The notes: generated from the letters alone by a model not told the origin. A stretch of 24,694 nucleotides of DNA from an uncultured Gammaproteobacteria bacterium (GCA_947258805.1 CAMYJV010000015.1:9107-33800); one strand, 5' to 3'. Counted from the first letter of the stretch, positions 1 through 10,759 are shown. Made by a program: numbers and translations.

Positions 1-135
1 GGCCGGGTCACGCTGATGATGCCCCACCCCGAACGCGTCTACCGCACCGTGCAGCACTCGTGGCATCCGGCAGGGTGGGGCGAGGACGGGCCGTGGATGC
101 GGCTGTTCAGGAACGCGCGCGCCTGGATTGGCTAG
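1..135 (+). CDS. purL: Phosphoribosylformylglycinamidine synthase, C-terminal end (partial)
   Basis: The window opens inside this gene; 44 codons and the TAG stop are present. The tail reads [16 protein letters not shown] and ends [15 protein letters not shown], which closely matches the end of the glutamine amidotransferase domain of the large proteobacterial PurL (FGAM synthase). The MPHPER block holds the His and Glu that complete the Cys-His-Glu triad of the class I glutaminase. The enzyme makes FGAM from FGAR, glutamine and ATP in purine synthesis in the cytoplasm. The start and the rest of the protein lie outside the window. Identity is nearly certain for so short a piece because the tail is so conserved. 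Confidence 0.93.
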   Translation, partial: GRVTLMMPHPERVYRTVQHSWHPAGWGEDGPWMRLFRNARAWIG

Positions 136-275
136 CAGCAATAACGACAGGCATGCTGACGGACAGGCCTGATAATGTCTTTGAGATGGGACCAATACTT
201 GTTCGGCCCGGCGTGCCGCTCGCGGCCATCCCGATCCCAGCCGCGGCCTGGCTGTTCGGCTGAGGCCTTATACGC

Positions 276-281
276 GAGGAG
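276..281 (+). promoter_or_regulatory. Ribosome binding site of the SEC-C protein
   Basis: GAGGAG lies 9 bases before the ATG at 291. This is one of the strongest Shine-Dalgarno matches in the window and supports the small gene that follows as a real, translated gene. Confidence 0.7.
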
Positions 282-290
282 TCTCCACAG

Positions 291-521
291 ATGAAGATCG
301 GTCGCAATGCCCCCTGTCCCTGCGGTAGCGGTAAAAAATATAAAAATTGCTGTCTCGCTAAATCCCGGTCCTCTGTCACGGTGCAACAGAAGCTGCTCGC
401 GGCGGCGGTCGTTTTGATCGTGGTCGCTGGGCTGATTGCGGTCGTGGTAGCGTTTCGTTCCGACGGGCCGTCGACAGGCTCAGGGCTGGTCTGGTCAGAA
501 GAGCATCAACACTGGCATTGA
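291..521 (+). CDS. Small SEC-C zinc-binding protein with one membrane helix
   Basis: A 76-residue protein. Residues 4-21 ([18 protein letters not shown]) are a textbook SEC-C metal-binding motif with Cys9, Cys11, Cys20 and Cys21; in SecA this motif binds zinc and contacts SecB and the ribosome. Residues about 34-55 form a very hydrophobic stretch ([19 protein letters not shown]) that should be a single membrane helix. A short polar tail follows and ends in the His-rich WSEEHQHWH, which could be a second metal site. The basic motif before the helix suggests the SEC-C part faces the cytoplasm. It lies 155 bases after purL with its own strong ribosome site, so it is probably a separate unit. The function is unknown; the SEC-C assignment is firm, while membrane anchoring is inferred from hydrophobicity. 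Confidence 0.85.
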   Translation: MKIGRNAPCPCGSGKKYKNCCLAKSRSSVTVQQKLLAAAVVLIVVAGLIAVVVAFRSDGPSTGSGLVWSEEHQHWH

Positions 522-583
522 TGTCGTTCTTCGTCTCCTTCTTACCTGGGGTGGCTGAGGCCCAGGGTGCCAGTGGCTCTCGG

Positions 584-1006
584 TTAACGGACTGAACCGG
601 CGCTGCCAACCTCCGGCGTCGCGAACAGCCGCTTCATGCTGAGTGCGCGGCGCAGCTTTCCGCCTCGCACATAGGCCTGGTAGAGCAGGTCTTTCAGAGT
701 TTCCAGCAGTACCGTGGCCTGAATGCGCTCCAGCGGCGGTGGCATCGCCGTGTCGCGGTCGAACAGTACGCCGCGCACCAGGTGAAACAGGGCATCGTCC
801 AGGTCGGCGAGTTCGCGGATCTCCTCGATCTCCTCGTACAGCTTCAGCCGCCCCTGCTCGCCCAGGTCTTCAAAGACCGCTTCGGCGGTAAGCCGGCACA
901 TCGCCGGGAAAGCCACCCACAGGCTGTGGTGGAAGCAGCCCAGCGTGTCGCGGAAGGCCGCGGCCACAGGTTCGGGCAGGTATTCGAATCCGAAAGCGTC
1001 TTCCAT
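584..1006 (-). CDS. Uncharacterised 140-residue protein downstream of ettA
   Basis: I do not recognise this protein with certainty. It appears soluble and mostly helical, without signal peptide or membrane segment. The middle (residues about 28-85, CRLTAEAVFEDLG then KLYEEIEEI) faintly resembles DUF4145-type helical domains, where an Arg/Glu helix is followed by a Leu-rich helix; this is only an impression. The C-terminus is basic and Ser/Gly-rich. The ATG at 1006 has no clear ribosome site. It starts 40 bases after the ettA stop on the same strand, so cotranscription with ettA is likely. The frame is supported by its tight fit between ettA and the SEC-C gene and by the absence of a better frame in the stretch. 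Confidence 0.7.
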   Translation of the reverse strand: MEDAFGFEYLPEPVAAAFRDTLGCFHHSLWVAFPAMCRLTAEAVFEDLGEQGRLKLYEEIEEIRELADLDDALFHLVRGVLFDRDTAMPPPLERIQATVLLETLKDLLYQAYVRGGKLRRALSMKRLFATPEVGSAGSVR

Positions 1007-1046
1007 TGTCTATCGTGCGCTCTGCTTGTCCGAGCCGCTGCGCTGC

Positions 1047-2720
<1,674 letters not shown>

Positions 2721-2794
2721 GGTGATGTCAGGTCCGGTGAACGGGGAGCCGGGATTATCCGGCAAGGGTGGCCGCAATTAAAGGCGAGGGCGAA

Positions 2795-3745
2795 ATGAGA
2801 GCGCACGGCAAGGTGCTCGTCCTGAAAGGCGAGAACATCGCGGCCTACGGCTTCGGCGAGGGGCACCCTTTTGGCCCGGACCGCCACGACGTATTCCACG
2901 CCGCCCTTGCGAAGAGCGGTCTCGATGTGGACCTCGCGATGGCCGGTGCCGCTACGCGTGAAGAGATAGAAGCCTTTCACAGCCCCGAATACCTGGATTT
3001 CGTGGCCGCCGCCTGCGCTGCTGGCGGCGGGTTCCTGGACGGCGGCGATACGCCGGCGCAGGTCGGGCTGGACGTTGCGGCGACGGCAGTCGTGGGTGCG
3101 ACCCTGTTTGCACTGAATGCGGTAATGACGGGATCCGCGCCCCGGGCCTTCGTGCCCATCGCTGGCCTGCACCATGCCGGTCGCGGACATGCCGCCGGCT
3201 TTTGCGTGTTCAACGACTGCGGCGTGGCGATCGAGTTACTGCGCAAGCACCACGGCCTGCGCCGCATCGCCTACGTGGACATCGATGCGCACCACGGCGA
3301 CGGGGTGTATTACGCCTTTGAAGCAGACCCGGACGTGTGCATCGTCGACATTCACGAGGATGGCCGCGTGCTGTATCCGGGCACAGGACACGCCAATGAA
3401 ACCGGCCGCGGCGATGCGGTGGGTACCAAGCTGAATATCCCGTTGCCACCGGGTGCCGGCGACGCGGAGTTTCTGGCCGCGTGGGAGCAGGCCGAGGCCT
3501 TCCTGGAAGCGGCCGCGCCGGAATTTGTACTGCTGCAGTGTGGAGCCGACAGCCTTGCCGGCGATCCCATCACTCATCTGCAACTGACGGCCAAGGCCCA
3601 CGGCGAAGTCGCCGCGCGTCTCAGCCGGCTGGCGGGCCGGCATTGCGCCGGGCGGATGATCGGCGTCGGGGGCGGCGGCTATGACCGCGACAACCTGGCT
3701 CGCGGCTGGACTGCAGTGGTCAGGGCACTGGTGGAGACGGCCTGA
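2795..3745 (+). CDS. Histone-deacetylase-superfamily (AcuC-like) deacylase
   Basis: A 316-residue cytoplasmic zinc hydrolase. Visible are the His pair (LHHAGRGHAAGFCVFND, His126-His127), the zinc ligands Asp164 and His166 in YVDIDAHHGDG, the third zinc-ligand region CGADSLAGDP, and the transition-state Tyr in GGGGYDRDN. All catalytic positions of class I deacetylases are therefore kept. Bacterial members remove acetyl groups from proteins such as acetyl-CoA synthetase (AcuC) or from small polyamine-like amides (APAH); the CGADSLAGDP version is nearer AcuC/class I. The ATG at 2795 has a GAGGG site just upstream, and an in-frame GTG at 2768 is less likely. The gene is divergent from ettA, and no acetyl-CoA synthetase or acetyltransferase neighbour is present to fix the substrate. 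Confidence 0.9.
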   Translation: MRAHGKVLVLKGENIAAYGFGEGHPFGPDRHDVFHAALAKSGLDVDLAMAGAATREEIEAFHSPEYLDFVAAACAAGGGFLDGGDTPAQVGLDVAATAVVGATLFALNAVMTGSAPRAFVPIAGLHHAGRGHAAGFCVFNDCGVAIELLRKHHGLRRIAYVDIDAHHGDGVYYAFEADPDVCIVDIHEDGRVLYPGTGHANETGRGDAVGTKLNIPLPPGAGDAEFLAAWEQAEAFLEAAAPEFVLLQCGADSLAGDPITHLQLTAKAHGEVAARLSRLAGRHCAGRMIGVGGGGYDRDNLARGWTAVVRALVETA

Positions 3746-3751
3746 GCGTGC

Positions 3752-3780
3752 CTGCCCGCGGCCCCTGCCTCGGTTACAAT
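3752..3780 (+). promoter_or_regulatory. Possible sigma70-like promoter of glyA
   Basis: TACAAT at 3775-3780 is a good -10 match. The -35 candidate at 3752 (CTGCCC, 17-base spacer) matches only half of the consensus. Placement just ahead of the T-rich leader and the GGAG ribosome site of glyA makes it plausible. Confidence 0.35.
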
Positions 3781-3808
3781 TGATCTCTTTTTTCGCCGGA
3801 GATACCGC

Positions 3809-5062
3809 ATGTTCACAGCGGACTGGAAGATCGCTGATTTCGACCCGGAGCTGGCGGCAGCGATGGGCGCCGAGCGGCGGCGCCAGGAAGAAAACGCCGA
3901 GCTGATTGCGTCGGAAAACTATGCGAGTCCGCGCGTTCTTGAAGCCCAGGGTTCCGTGCTGACCAACAAGTACGCGGAAGGTTATCCGGGCAAGCGCTAC
4001 TACGGCGGTTGCGAGTATGTGGACATAGCGGAAGAGCTCGCGCGAGTTCGCGCCTGTGAACTGTTTGGCGCCGCGTATGCCAATGTCCAGCCGCATTCCG
4101 GCTCGCAGGCCAATGCCGCCGTATTCATGGCACTGCTGGAGCCCGGCGACACCTTGCTGGGCATGAGTCTCGCCCACGGGGGTCACCTGACCCACGGTTC
4201 ACCGGTGAATTTTTCCGGCCGTCTCTACCACGCAGTGGCCTACGGGCTCGATGAAAACACCGGTGAGATCGACTACGGCCAGGTCGAGTCGCTGGCCCAC
4301 GAGCATCGGCCAAAAATGATCATCGCCGGATTCTCGGCCTACTCGCGTATTGTCGACTGGGCTCGCTTCCGCGCCATTGCCGACGAGGTGGGCGCCTACC
4401 TGGTGGTGGATATGGCCCATGTGTCCGGCCTGTGTGCGGTGGACGTGTATCCGAACCCGGTGCCGATTGCCGACGTCACGACGTCTACCACTCACAAGAC
4501 GCTGCGTGGCCCGCGTGGTGGCATCATCCTGGCCCGCGACAACCCGGAACTGACGAAGAAGTTCAACTCGCTGGTGTTTCCCGGCACCCAGGGCGGGCCG
4601 TTGATGCATGTGATCGCGGCGAAGGCTGTGGCTTTCCTCGAAGCTCTGCAACCGGAGTTTCGCGTTTACCAGGAGCAGGTGGTGGCTAACGCCCGCACGC
4701 TGGCCGACGTATTGCAGGATCGCGGTTACGACATCGTGTCGGGTGGCACCGATAATCACATGTTCCTGGTCGACCTGGTGAAGCAGGACATGACCGGCAA
4801 GGCCGCCGACGCGGCCCTGGACGCCGCGAACATCACGGTGAATAAGAATGCGGTGCCGAATGATCCTCGTTCGCCCTTCGTGACCAGCGGGGTGCGCATG
4901 GGTACGCCGGCGGTCACCACCCGGGGTTTTGGGGAAAGCGAGATCCGCAGCCTGGGCGGCTGGATTGCCGACGTGCTGGAGGACATCGAAGACCCGCAAC
5001 GCATCGCGCAGGCGCGGTCGCAGGTGATGGAACTCTGCGCCTCGTTTCCCGTCTACGGCTGA
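3809..5062 (+). CDS. glyA: Serine hydroxymethyltransferase
   Basis: A 417-residue PLP enzyme of the usual family length. It converts serine and tetrahydrofolate to glycine and 5,10-methylene-THF, the main cytoplasmic source of one-carbon units. The start [15 protein letters not shown] is followed by the conserved [20 protein letters not shown] and YPGKRYYGG blocks. The PLP lysine is Lys230 in [15 protein letters not shown]. The [10 protein letters not shown] segment carries the Asp that contacts the pyridine nitrogen, and the C-terminal part contains [16 protein letters not shown]. The ATG at 3809 has GGAG upstream. It heads the cluster that continues into nrdR after only 15 bases, a common gammaproteobacterial order. 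Confidence 0.97.
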   Translation: MFTADWKIADFDPELAAAMGAERRRQEENAELIASENYASPRVLEAQGSVLTNKYAEGYPGKRYYGGCEYVDIAEELARVRACELFGAAYANVQPHSGSQANAAVFMALLEPGDTLLGMSLAHGGHLTHGSPVNFSGRLYHAVAYGLDENTGEIDYGQVESLAHEHRPKMIIAGFSAYSRIVDWARFRAIADEVGAYLVVDMAHVSGLCAVDVYPNPVPIADVTTSTTHKTLRGPRGGIILARDNPELTKKFNSLVFPGTQGGPLMHVIAAKAVAFLEALQPEFRVYQEQVVANARTLADVLQDRGYDIVSGGTDNHMFLVDLVKQDMTGKAADAALDAANITVNKNAVPNDPRSPFVTSGVRMGTPAVTTRGFGESEIRSLGGWIADVLEDIEDPQRIAQARSQVMELCASFPVYG

Positions 5063-5077
5063 GCGGCCCGGGCCGCC

Positions 5078-5587
5078 GTGCACTGTCCTTTCTGCAACCA
5101 TCCCGAGACCCGGGTCAACGACTCGCGCCTGGCCGGAGAGGGCCGGCAGGTGCGTCGCCGGCGAGAATGCCTCGCCTGCGGCGAACGATTCACCACCTTC
5201 GAGAGTCCTGAACTGGTAATGCCGCGCATTATCAAGCGCGACGACAACCGGGAGCCCTTTGACGAATCGAAACTGCGCAGCGGCATAGTGCGATCGCTGG
5301 ATAAACGCCCGGTGAGCATAGAGTCTGTCGAAGGCGCTGTGGAGCGTGTGATCCATTCACTGCAGACGGCCGGCGAGCGGGAGATCCCATCGCGGATGGT
5401 CGGCGAACTGGTGATGGAGGAGCTGCGAGGTCTCGACGAGGTAGCCTACGTGCGCTTTGCGTCAGTCTATCGAAGCTTCGAAGATGTGACCGACTTCCAG
5501 GACGAGGTGAACCGCCTGCGGGAATTGTCGGACCGCGAATCCCGCCGTAACCAGATGTCGCTGCTGCCTCCCGATGAAAATGAATGA
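5078..5587 (+). CDS. nrdR: Transcriptional repressor NrdR
   Basis: A 169-residue regulator that represses ribonucleotide reductase genes when its ATP-cone senses (d)ATP. The N-terminal zinc ribbon has Cys3-X2-Cys6 and Cys31-X2-Cys34 ([30 protein letters not shown]). The ATP-cone runs from about residue 49 to 139, with [20 protein letters not shown] basic and acidic signature residues. It begins with GTG; the sequence MHCPFC from that codon is exactly the family start. It lies between glyA and ribD, the classic position, and its end overlaps the start of ribD, implying translational coupling. Confidence 0.96.
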   Translation: MHCPFCNHPETRVNDSRLAGEGRQVRRRRECLACGERFTTFESPELVMPRIIKRDDNREPFDESKLRSGIVRSLDKRPVSIESVEGAVERVIHSLQTAGEREIPSRMVGELVMEELRGLDEVAYVRFASVYRSFEDVTDFQDEVNRLRELSDRESRRNQMSLLPPDENE

Positions 5588-6665
5588 TCAGTCATTTATG
5601 GCTCAGGCGCTGCGTCTCGCAGCGCGCGGGCTGTATACCGCACACCCGAATCCGCGGGTAGGTTGCGTGATCGTTCGCGACGATCAGGTGTTGGGCGAGG
5701 GCTATCATGTCCGCACCGGCGGCCCCCACGCCGAAGCCGTGGCTTTGAAGGCCGCGGGCCGTGCAGCGGAGGGGGCGACCGCCTACGTGACCCTGGAGCC
5801 CTGCTGCCACCAGGGACGCACGCCGCCGTGCGCCGACGCCTTGATTGCCGCCGGTGTCAGCCGAGTCGTTACCGGTGCCGACGACCCGAACCCGGCGGTA
5901 GACGGCGGCGGACTCGCGCGGCTGCAGGCGGCCGGCATCGACGTGCAATCCGGTGTGCTGCAGGCAGACTGCGCCGCACTCAATGCGGGCTTCAATAGCC
6001 GCATGCAGCGGCAGCGGCCCCTGGTTCGTGTGAAACAGGCGTTGAGCCTGGACGGCCGCACCGGGCTGGCTAATGGTGCCAGCGAGTGGATCAGCGGGGC
6101 TGCGTCGCGCGCCGACGTGCAGCGCTGGCGCGCACGCAGTTCGGCGATCCTGACGGGCATTGGCACGGTGCTGGCGGACAACCCGTCGTTGAATGTGCGC
6201 GATGACAGTCTCGGTGTGCACACGCAACCGGAGCGGATCATCGTCGACAGCGAATTGCGCACACCGTTGAATGCGCGGCTGCTTAGCCTGCCGGGTCAAA
6301 CCCGGATATTTGCGGCCGCGGATAATTCGGCGCACACCACAGCGCTGCGTGACGCCGGGGCCTGCGTGGAAGTTCTCGCCGACGGCGGCGGGCGCGTTGA
6401 TCTTCATGCGCTGATGCTCCGGCTCGCCGAACTGGAAATCAACGAGCTGCTGGTCGAGGCCGGGCCGGCCTTGAACGGCGCGCTGCTGCAGGCCGGGCTG
6501 GTGGATGAACTGCTGATCTACCAGGCCGCCCACGTGCTGGGAGCCGGCGCGCGCGGCGCGTTCGCAGTGCCCGATTTGCAGGCCATGACGGAGCGCTACA
6601 CATTTACATTGCAGGAAGTCCGGCGCACGGGAGATGACCTGCGCCTTCTTTATACAAGGAGTTGA
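5580..6665 (+). CDS. ribD: Bifunctional riboflavin deaminase-reductase RibD
   Basis: A 361-residue enzyme performing the second and third steps of riboflavin synthesis: pyrimidine deamination, then NADPH-dependent side-chain reduction. The N-terminal deaminase has zinc ligands in PHAEAVAL and [11 protein letters not shown]; from this start they are His50, Cys75 and Cys84, the same numbers as in E. coli RibD. The reductase half begins near residue 145 ([17 protein letters not shown]) and includes [18 protein letters not shown] and the C-terminal [14 protein letters not shown]. The ATG at 5574 would add two residues and is equally open; neither has a clear ribosome site. The start overlaps the nrdR end by 8 bases, so translation is probably coupled. 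Confidence 0.95.
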   Translation: MNDQSFMAQALRLAARGLYTAHPNPRVGCVIVRDDQVLGEGYHVRTGGPHAEAVALKAAGRAAEGATAYVTLEPCCHQGRTPPCADALIAAGVSRVVTGADDPNPAVDGGGLARLQAAGIDVQSGVLQADCAALNAGFNSRMQRQRPLVRVKQALSLDGRTGLANGASEWISGAASRADVQRWRARSSAILTGIGTVLADNPSLNVRDDSLGVHTQPERIIVDSELRTPLNARLLSLPGQTRIFAAADNSAHTTALRDAGACVEVLADGGGRVDLHALMLRLAELEINELLVEAGPALNGALLQAGLVDELLIYQAAHVLGAGARGAFAVPDLQAMTERYTFTLQEVRRTGDDLRLLYTRS

Positions 6666-6668
6666 ATG

Positions 6669-7265
6669 ATGTTCACCGGCATCGTGCAGGCACTCGGTGA
6701 GATCGAGATTGTGGAAGAGCGTGGGGGCGACCGGCGGCTCGTAATGGGCGCCGGCGGGCTGGCCCTGGGTGATGCGGGTCTCGGCGACAGTATTGCGGTG
6801 AACGGCGTCTGTCTCACCGCAGTGGACATCGAAGCCACGCGCTTTGCGGCCGACGTGTCCCGTGAAACTCTCGATCTCACAACACTGGGCAAGGCCGAGG
6901 CCGGCCAGCCTGTAAACCTGGAGCCGGCACTCACGCTGTCTACGCCCCTGGGCGGACACCTGGTGTCCGGGCACGTAGATGGCATGGGGCAGCTGGTATC
7001 CAGGGACCCTGAGGCGAGGTCGACGCGCATGGTCTTTGAGTTACCGGCTGACCTCGCGCGCTACGTGGCGCGAAAGGGTTCTATCGCCATCGATGGCACC
7101 AGCCTGACTGTTAACGAGGTAGACGGGCGACGCTTTGGTGTGAACATTGTGCCCCACACCCTTGAAAACACTATCATGGGTGCCTACCAGCCAGGCGTGT
7201 GGGTAAATATCGAAGTGGACCTGGTGGCGCGCTACCTGGAGCGCTTGTTGCCTGCGGCCAATTGA
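6669..7265 (+). CDS. ribE: Riboflavin synthase, alpha subunit
   Basis: A 198-residue enzyme that dismutates two 6,7-dimethyl-8-ribityllumazine molecules to riboflavin plus the pyrimidine precursor. It has the tandem lumazine-binding half-domains: [10 protein letters not shown] with [14 protein letters not shown] in the first, and [26 protein letters not shown] and [10 protein letters not shown] in the second. The ribD stop touches an ATG at 6666, but the AAGGAG at 6656-6661 sits 7 bases before the next ATG (6669), which gives the universal family start MFTGIVQ; I prefer that one. Some literature calls this gene ribC. Confidence 0.95.
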   Translation: MFTGIVQALGEIEIVEERGGDRRLVMGAGGLALGDAGLGDSIAVNGVCLTAVDIEATRFAADVSRETLDLTTLGKAEAGQPVNLEPALTLSTPLGGHLVSGHVDGMGQLVSRDPEARSTRMVFELPADLARYVARKGSIAIDGTSLTVNEVDGRRFGVNIVPHTLENTIMGAYQPGVWVNIEVDLVARYLERLLPAAN

Positions 7266-7278
7266 CCAACGTGATTTG

Positions 7279-8427
7279 ATGAACGACCAGCAGACATTGC
7301 AGTTCAGCCTTATCGAAGAGATCGTCGCTGACTTGCGCGAGGGGCGCATGGTCATCATTGTGGATGATGAAGATCGGGAAAACGAAGGCGACCTGATCAT
7401 GGCCGCCAGCCGGGTGCGCCCGGACGACATCAACTTCATGGCGCGTTACGGTCGCGGTCTAATTTGCCTGACCCTGACCCGCGAGCGCTGCGGGCAGCTC
7501 CGGCTGCCGTTGATGGTCTCCGATACCGACGAAAAGAAATCGACGAATTTCACGGTCACGATCGAAGCGGCGGAGGGCATCACTACGGGAATTTCCGCCT
7601 ATGACCGGTCCAGGACCATTCGGGCGGCAGTGGCGCCCGGCGCGACGGCGGCAGATCTCCGTCAACCCGGGCACGTATTTCCACTGATGGCCCAGCCGGG
7701 TGGTGTGCTCAGTCGCGCCGGTCACACGGAGGCGGGCTGTGACCTGGTGCGGCTGGCCGGGCTGGAACCGGCTGCCGTGATTGTCGAGATCCTGAATGAA
7801 GACGGCACCATGGCCAGGCGTCCGCAACTGGAAATGTTTGCCCGCGAACATGGTTTGAAGATCGGCAGTATCGCCGACCTCATCAGCTATCGCCTGGAGC
7901 ACGAAGAATCGGTTGAGCGCATATCAGACGACCAGGTGACGACGGAATTCGGCGACTTCAGGTTGCTGTGCTACGAAGATCACGTGAATCGCAATGTACA
8001 TCTGGCGCTGGTGCACGGTGAGCCGAACGGCGGCGAGCCGCCGCTCGTCCGCGTGCACTTGCAGGATACGCTTGGCGACGTGCTGGGCATTCGACATCCC
8101 AGCCTCGGCTGGCCGTTTCGCTCGGCAATCGAACGGATTACGGCCGAGAAAAACGGCATCCTGCTGCTGCTGCGCTACGACGAGTCGCCGCGGCAGCTGG
8201 CCCGCGACGTGCGGCAACTGACAAGGCCAGTGGCTGGAGAAGAGGTATCGGACGGCGCGTCCGTGCTGCGCACCTTTGGCACCGGCGCGCAGATTCTGCG
8301 CGACCTCGGCGTGACCCGCATGCGTGTGCTGAGCGCGCCGAAACAGATGCACGCCATTTCTGGATTCGGCCTCGAGGTTGTAGAGTACGTCGACGAACCC
8401 CATCCGAACAGGCAACTCGATGCGTAG
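7279..8427 (+). CDS. ribBA: DHBP synthase fused to a degenerate GTP cyclohydrolase II domain (RibBX type)
   Basis: A 382-residue protein. Residues 1 to about 205 are a complete 3,4-dihydroxy-2-butanone-4-phosphate synthase: the acidic loop [10 protein letters not shown] (29-38), the TTGISAYDR segment and HTEAGCD (149-155) are intact. It converts ribulose 5-phosphate to the four-carbon riboflavin precursor plus formate. The C-terminal half has the GTP cyclohydrolase II fold outline ([14 protein letters not shown]), but the three zinc cysteines of active RibA are replaced by Asp, Pro and Leu, and the region after [12 protein letters not shown] is shortened. It is therefore probably inactive as a cyclohydrolase; a true RibA should be encoded elsewhere. 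Many proteobacteria have such RibBX proteins, often annotated ribBA. The ATG at 7279 lacks a strong ribosome site. Confidence 0.9.
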   Translation: MNDQQTLQFSLIEEIVADLREGRMVIIVDDEDRENEGDLIMAASRVRPDDINFMARYGRGLICLTLTRERCGQLRLPLMVSDTDEKKSTNFTVTIEAAEGITTGISAYDRSRTIRAAVAPGATAADLRQPGHVFPLMAQPGGVLSRAGHTEAGCDLVRLAGLEPAAVIVEILNEDGTMARRPQLEMFAREHGLKIGSIADLISYRLEHEESVERISDDQVTTEFGDFRLLCYEDHVNRNVHLALVHGEPNGGEPPLVRVHLQDTLGDVLGIRHPSLGWPFRSAIERITAEKNGILLLLRYDESPRQLARDVRQLTRPVAGEEVSDGASVLRTFGTGAQILRDLGVTRMRVLSAPKQMHAISGFGLEVVEYVDEPHPNRQLDA

Positions 8428-8887
8428 CATTGAAGGCAATCTCATCGTCGGCGACGCGCGCTTCTGTGTCATAGCCGCTCGATTCAACGACGCTATCGTC
8501 GCCCGTTTGCTCGACGCAGCTGTCGATACTTTGAGCCGGCATGGAGCCGACGATTCCCAGGTCCACACCGTGCGTGTGCCCGGCGCCTTTGAACTGCCGC
8601 TCGTTGCTCGCGAAGCCGCGCGGGGTCGTCAGTACGACGCAATTATCGCCTTGGGCGCGGTGATTCGCGGGGCAGCCCCGCACTTCGACTATGTGTGCGG
8701 CGAGGCGGCCAGCGGGCTCAACCGCGTGTCCCTGGAATTCGGTATCCCGGTGGCCTTCGGGTTGCTGACCTGCGACACCATTGAGCAGGCCGTTGAACGG
8801 TCCGGCACGAAAGCCGGCAACAAAGGCATCGACGCAGCGCTGACAGCCATAGAAATGGTCAATCTGCTGCGGCAGTTCAACGCCTGA
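8420..8887 (+). CDS. ribH: 6,7-dimethyl-8-ribityllumazine synthase
   Basis: A 155-residue protein that condenses the pyrimidine precursor with dihydroxybutanone phosphate; family members assemble as pentamers or 60-mer capsids. Visible family blocks are VIAARFNDAIVARLL, VRVPGAFELPL, ALGAVIRGAAPHFDYVC (catalytic His) and GTKAGNKG, the phosphate-binding segment. It overlaps the ribBX stop by 8 bases, indicating coupling, and is followed by nusB after 7 bases, the usual arrangement. Confidence 0.96.
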   Translation: MRSIEGNLIVGDARFCVIAARFNDAIVARLLDAAVDTLSRHGADDSQVHTVRVPGAFELPLVAREAARGRQYDAIIALGAVIRGAAPHFDYVCGEAASGLNRVSLEFGIPVAFGLLTCDTIEQAVERSGTKAGNKGIDAALTAIEMVNLLRQFNA

Positions 8888-8894
8888 GCCCCGC

Positions 8895-9302
8895 ATGGCT
8901 GTTCGCGGTCGTCACGGAGCACGCAGAATGCTCCTTCAGGCTCTGTACCAATGGCAACTGGCCGGCCATGAACTCGCGGAACTGCGCAACCAGTTTGCCG
9001 CGCAACCAGGTTACGATGGCATCGACTGCGAGTATTTCTCTGAACAGCTGCAATGCATCGTCGAAGGTGCGGCGGGCTTCGATGAATCCATCGCGGCGGC
9101 AGCCGACCGGCCCGTCGTGCAGCTGGACCCGGTGGAACACGCGGTGTTATGGATCGGTCTGGCCGAGTTGACGAAGCGATCCGACGTGCCGCCCAAGGTT
9201 GCCATCAATGAAGCGGTAGAGCTGGCCAAGGAATTCGGCGCCAGTGACAGTCACCGCTACATTAACGCGATTCTCGACTCGGTGGCGCGCAGCCGCGCCT
9301 GA
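8895..9302 (+). CDS. nusB: Transcription antitermination factor NusB
   Basis: A 135-residue all-helical RNA-binding protein that, with NusE (S10), binds boxA RNA in rRNA leaders and supports antitermination. Features seen are the Arg-rich start (MAVRGRHGARRMLLQALYQWQLAG), the central LDPVEHAVLWIGLAEL segment and the conserved AINEAVELAKEFGASDSHRY end followed by INAILD. Its length is normal for the family. It is placed between ribH and thiL as in most gammaproteobacteria. Confidence 0.96.
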   Translation: MAVRGRHGARRMLLQALYQWQLAGHELAELRNQFAAQPGYDGIDCEYFSEQLQCIVEGAAGFDESIAAAADRPVVQLDPVEHAVLWIGLAELTKRSDVPPKVAINEAVELAKEFGASDSHRYINAILDSVARSRA

Positions 9303-9304
9303 CT

Positions 9305-10255
9305 GTGGACGAATTCGAGATCATCCGTCGTTATTTCTCGACGGGTTATCCCGCACGCGAGGATGTTGTGCTGGGCGTTGGTGACGATGGTGCACTGACG
9401 CGCCTGCGCGACGGCGAAGAACTGGTTACCGTGACCGATACCCTGGTGGCGGGTACCCACTTTCCGCCGGAGCTGGCCGCCGCAGCGGTAGCGCACCGCG
9501 CGCTGGCCGCGAACCTGAGCGATCTTGCCGCAATGGGGGCCGCGCCGCGCTGGTTCACACTCGCGCTGGCTTTACCTGTTGCGGAGCCCGCCTGGCTGGA
9601 CGCGTTTGCCGCCGGCCTGCGGGAGCTGGCCGGCTGCTTCGACGCGGCGCTGGTAGGCGGCGACACGGTGCGCGGACCGCTGGCGGTGACCATCACGGCG
9701 CTCGGTGCCGTGCCGGCCGGTCAGGCCATCGGTCGCAGCGGGGCGGCAAGCGGTGACGGCATTTTCCTGACCGGCACCTGCGGCGATGCCGGATGGACGT
9801 GGCAGGCATTGGCGGACGGCCTGGAGTTGGACGCCGACGACCCGGTGCATCGTCGCTTCATGTTCCCTGAGCCGCGCGTGGCTGTGGGTATTGCACTGCG
9901 CGGGCTGGCCACTGCAGCTATCGACGTATCCGACGGTCTGCATGTGGACCTGGGCCGCCTGCTGGCCGCCAGCGGTGTGGGCGGCGACGCAAATGTCGAA
10001 AGCTTGCCGTTGTCGGCAGCCCTGACAGCGAGGGCGGGAGAGACTCGTGCCCGTGAGCTTGCGCTCTCTGGTGGCGATGACTATGAGCTGTGTTTCACGG
10101 TGCCCGCGGACAACGAAGCGCCGCTGCTCGCGATGGCCGCTGACTGGCCCTGCGGGGTGACCCGTATCGGTCAGGTCGGAGTCGGCCGCGGGATGCGGTG
10201 GCACCAGGCCGGTGAGCTGCTGGCGGACCCTGCAGCGGGCTTTCGGCATTTTTAA
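9305..10255 (+). CDS. thiL: Thiamine-monophosphate kinase
   Basis: A 316-residue PurM-like ATPase that phosphorylates thiamine monophosphate to the cofactor thiamine diphosphate. It begins with a GTG two bases after the nusB stop, giving the typical MDEFEIIRRYF start. The GVGDDGAL loop (Asp27, Asp28) and the VTDTLVAGTHF metal- and nucleotide-binding segment are present, as are ALVGGDTVRG, AIDVSDGLHVDLGRLL and the C-terminal LSGGDDYELCFTV. Translation probably depends on ribosomes finishing nusB, because no good ribosome site is seen. Confidence 0.95.
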   Translation: MDEFEIIRRYFSTGYPAREDVVLGVGDDGALTRLRDGEELVTVTDTLVAGTHFPPELAAAAVAHRALAANLSDLAAMGAAPRWFTLALALPVAEPAWLDAFAAGLRELAGCFDAALVGGDTVRGPLAVTITALGAVPAGQAIGRSGAASGDGIFLTGTCGDAGWTWQALADGLELDADDPVHRRFMFPEPRVAVGIALRGLATAAIDVSDGLHVDLGRLLAASGVGGDANVESLPLSAALTARAGETRARELALSGGDDYELCFTVPADNEAPLLAMAADWPCGVTRIGQVGVGRGMRWHQAGELLADPAAGFRHF

Positions 10256-10261
10256 AGTGTT

Positions 10262-10759
10262 ATGTCGCATGATGTGAAATCTTCACTCGCGCGCCAGGTG
10301 CTTGCTGATCCGGTTCACTGGCTGGCCTTCGGCTTTGGTGCCGGGCTTGCTCCCGTGGCGCCCGGCACATGGGGTTCTGCCCTGGCCGTCGCGATTTACT
10401 GGTGGCTGGCGCCGATCCCGCTGACGATCACTGCAATTGCACTGGTCATTATGTTCATTGGCGGCATCTGGATTTGCGGCGTGAGCGCCAGGCGCCTGGG
10501 TATTCACGATCACTCGGGCATCGTCTGGGACGAAATCGTCGGCATGCTGATCGTGCTGATGTTTTTGCCGGCTGAACCGCTGTGGATGGGCGCCGCGTTT
10601 CTTGCCTTTCGGCTCTTTGATATCTGGAAACCCTGGCCGATTCGGGACCTGGATCACAGCGTGTCCGGAGGCCTCGGAATTATGCTCGACGACGTACTGG
10701 CGGCTGTCTACGCCGCGCTGTTAACAGTCCCGTTACAGCGCTTTCTCGCCGCCCCGTAG
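10262..10759 (+). CDS. pgpA: Phosphatidylglycerophosphatase A
   Basis: A 165-residue inner-membrane phosphatase that makes phosphatidylglycerol from its phosphate. Diagnostic segments are GLAPVAPGTWGS, the acidic WDEIVGML motif and the C-terminal MLDDVLAAVYAALL. Hydrophobic stretches at about residues 38-52, 56-75, 98-115 and 145-158 fit several membrane helices. It starts 6 bases after thiL and so is probably cotranscribed. It closes the conserved part of the cluster. Confidence 0.95.
   Translation: MSHDVKSSLARQVLADPVHWLAFGFGAGLAPVAPGTWGSALAVAIYWWLAPIPLTITAIALVIMFIGGIWICGVSARRLGIHDHSGIVWDEIVGMLIVLMFLPAEPLWMGAAFLAFRLFDIWKPWPIRDLDHSVSGGLGIMLDDVLAAVYAALLTVPLQRFLAAP

Noticed and set aside
136..290. 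A small gene or terminator between purL and the SEC-C gene
   Set aside because: A 67-codon frame here mostly overlaps purL out of frame; no convincing stem with T run or full promoter is seen.
4199..5356. A 385-codon open frame antisense to glyA and nrdR
   Set aside because: It spans the ends of two conserved genes and resembles no known protein.
5560..5610. An FMN riboswitch ahead of the riboflavin genes
   Set aside because: nrdR runs directly into ribD with an overlap, and the ribD-ribE and ribE-ribBX gaps are too short for one; no such RNA fits.
5592..6974. A 460-codon open frame antisense to ribD and ribE
   Set aside because: It covers two conserved enzymes on the other strand and its composition (rich in His, Arg, Gln) is that of a shadow frame.
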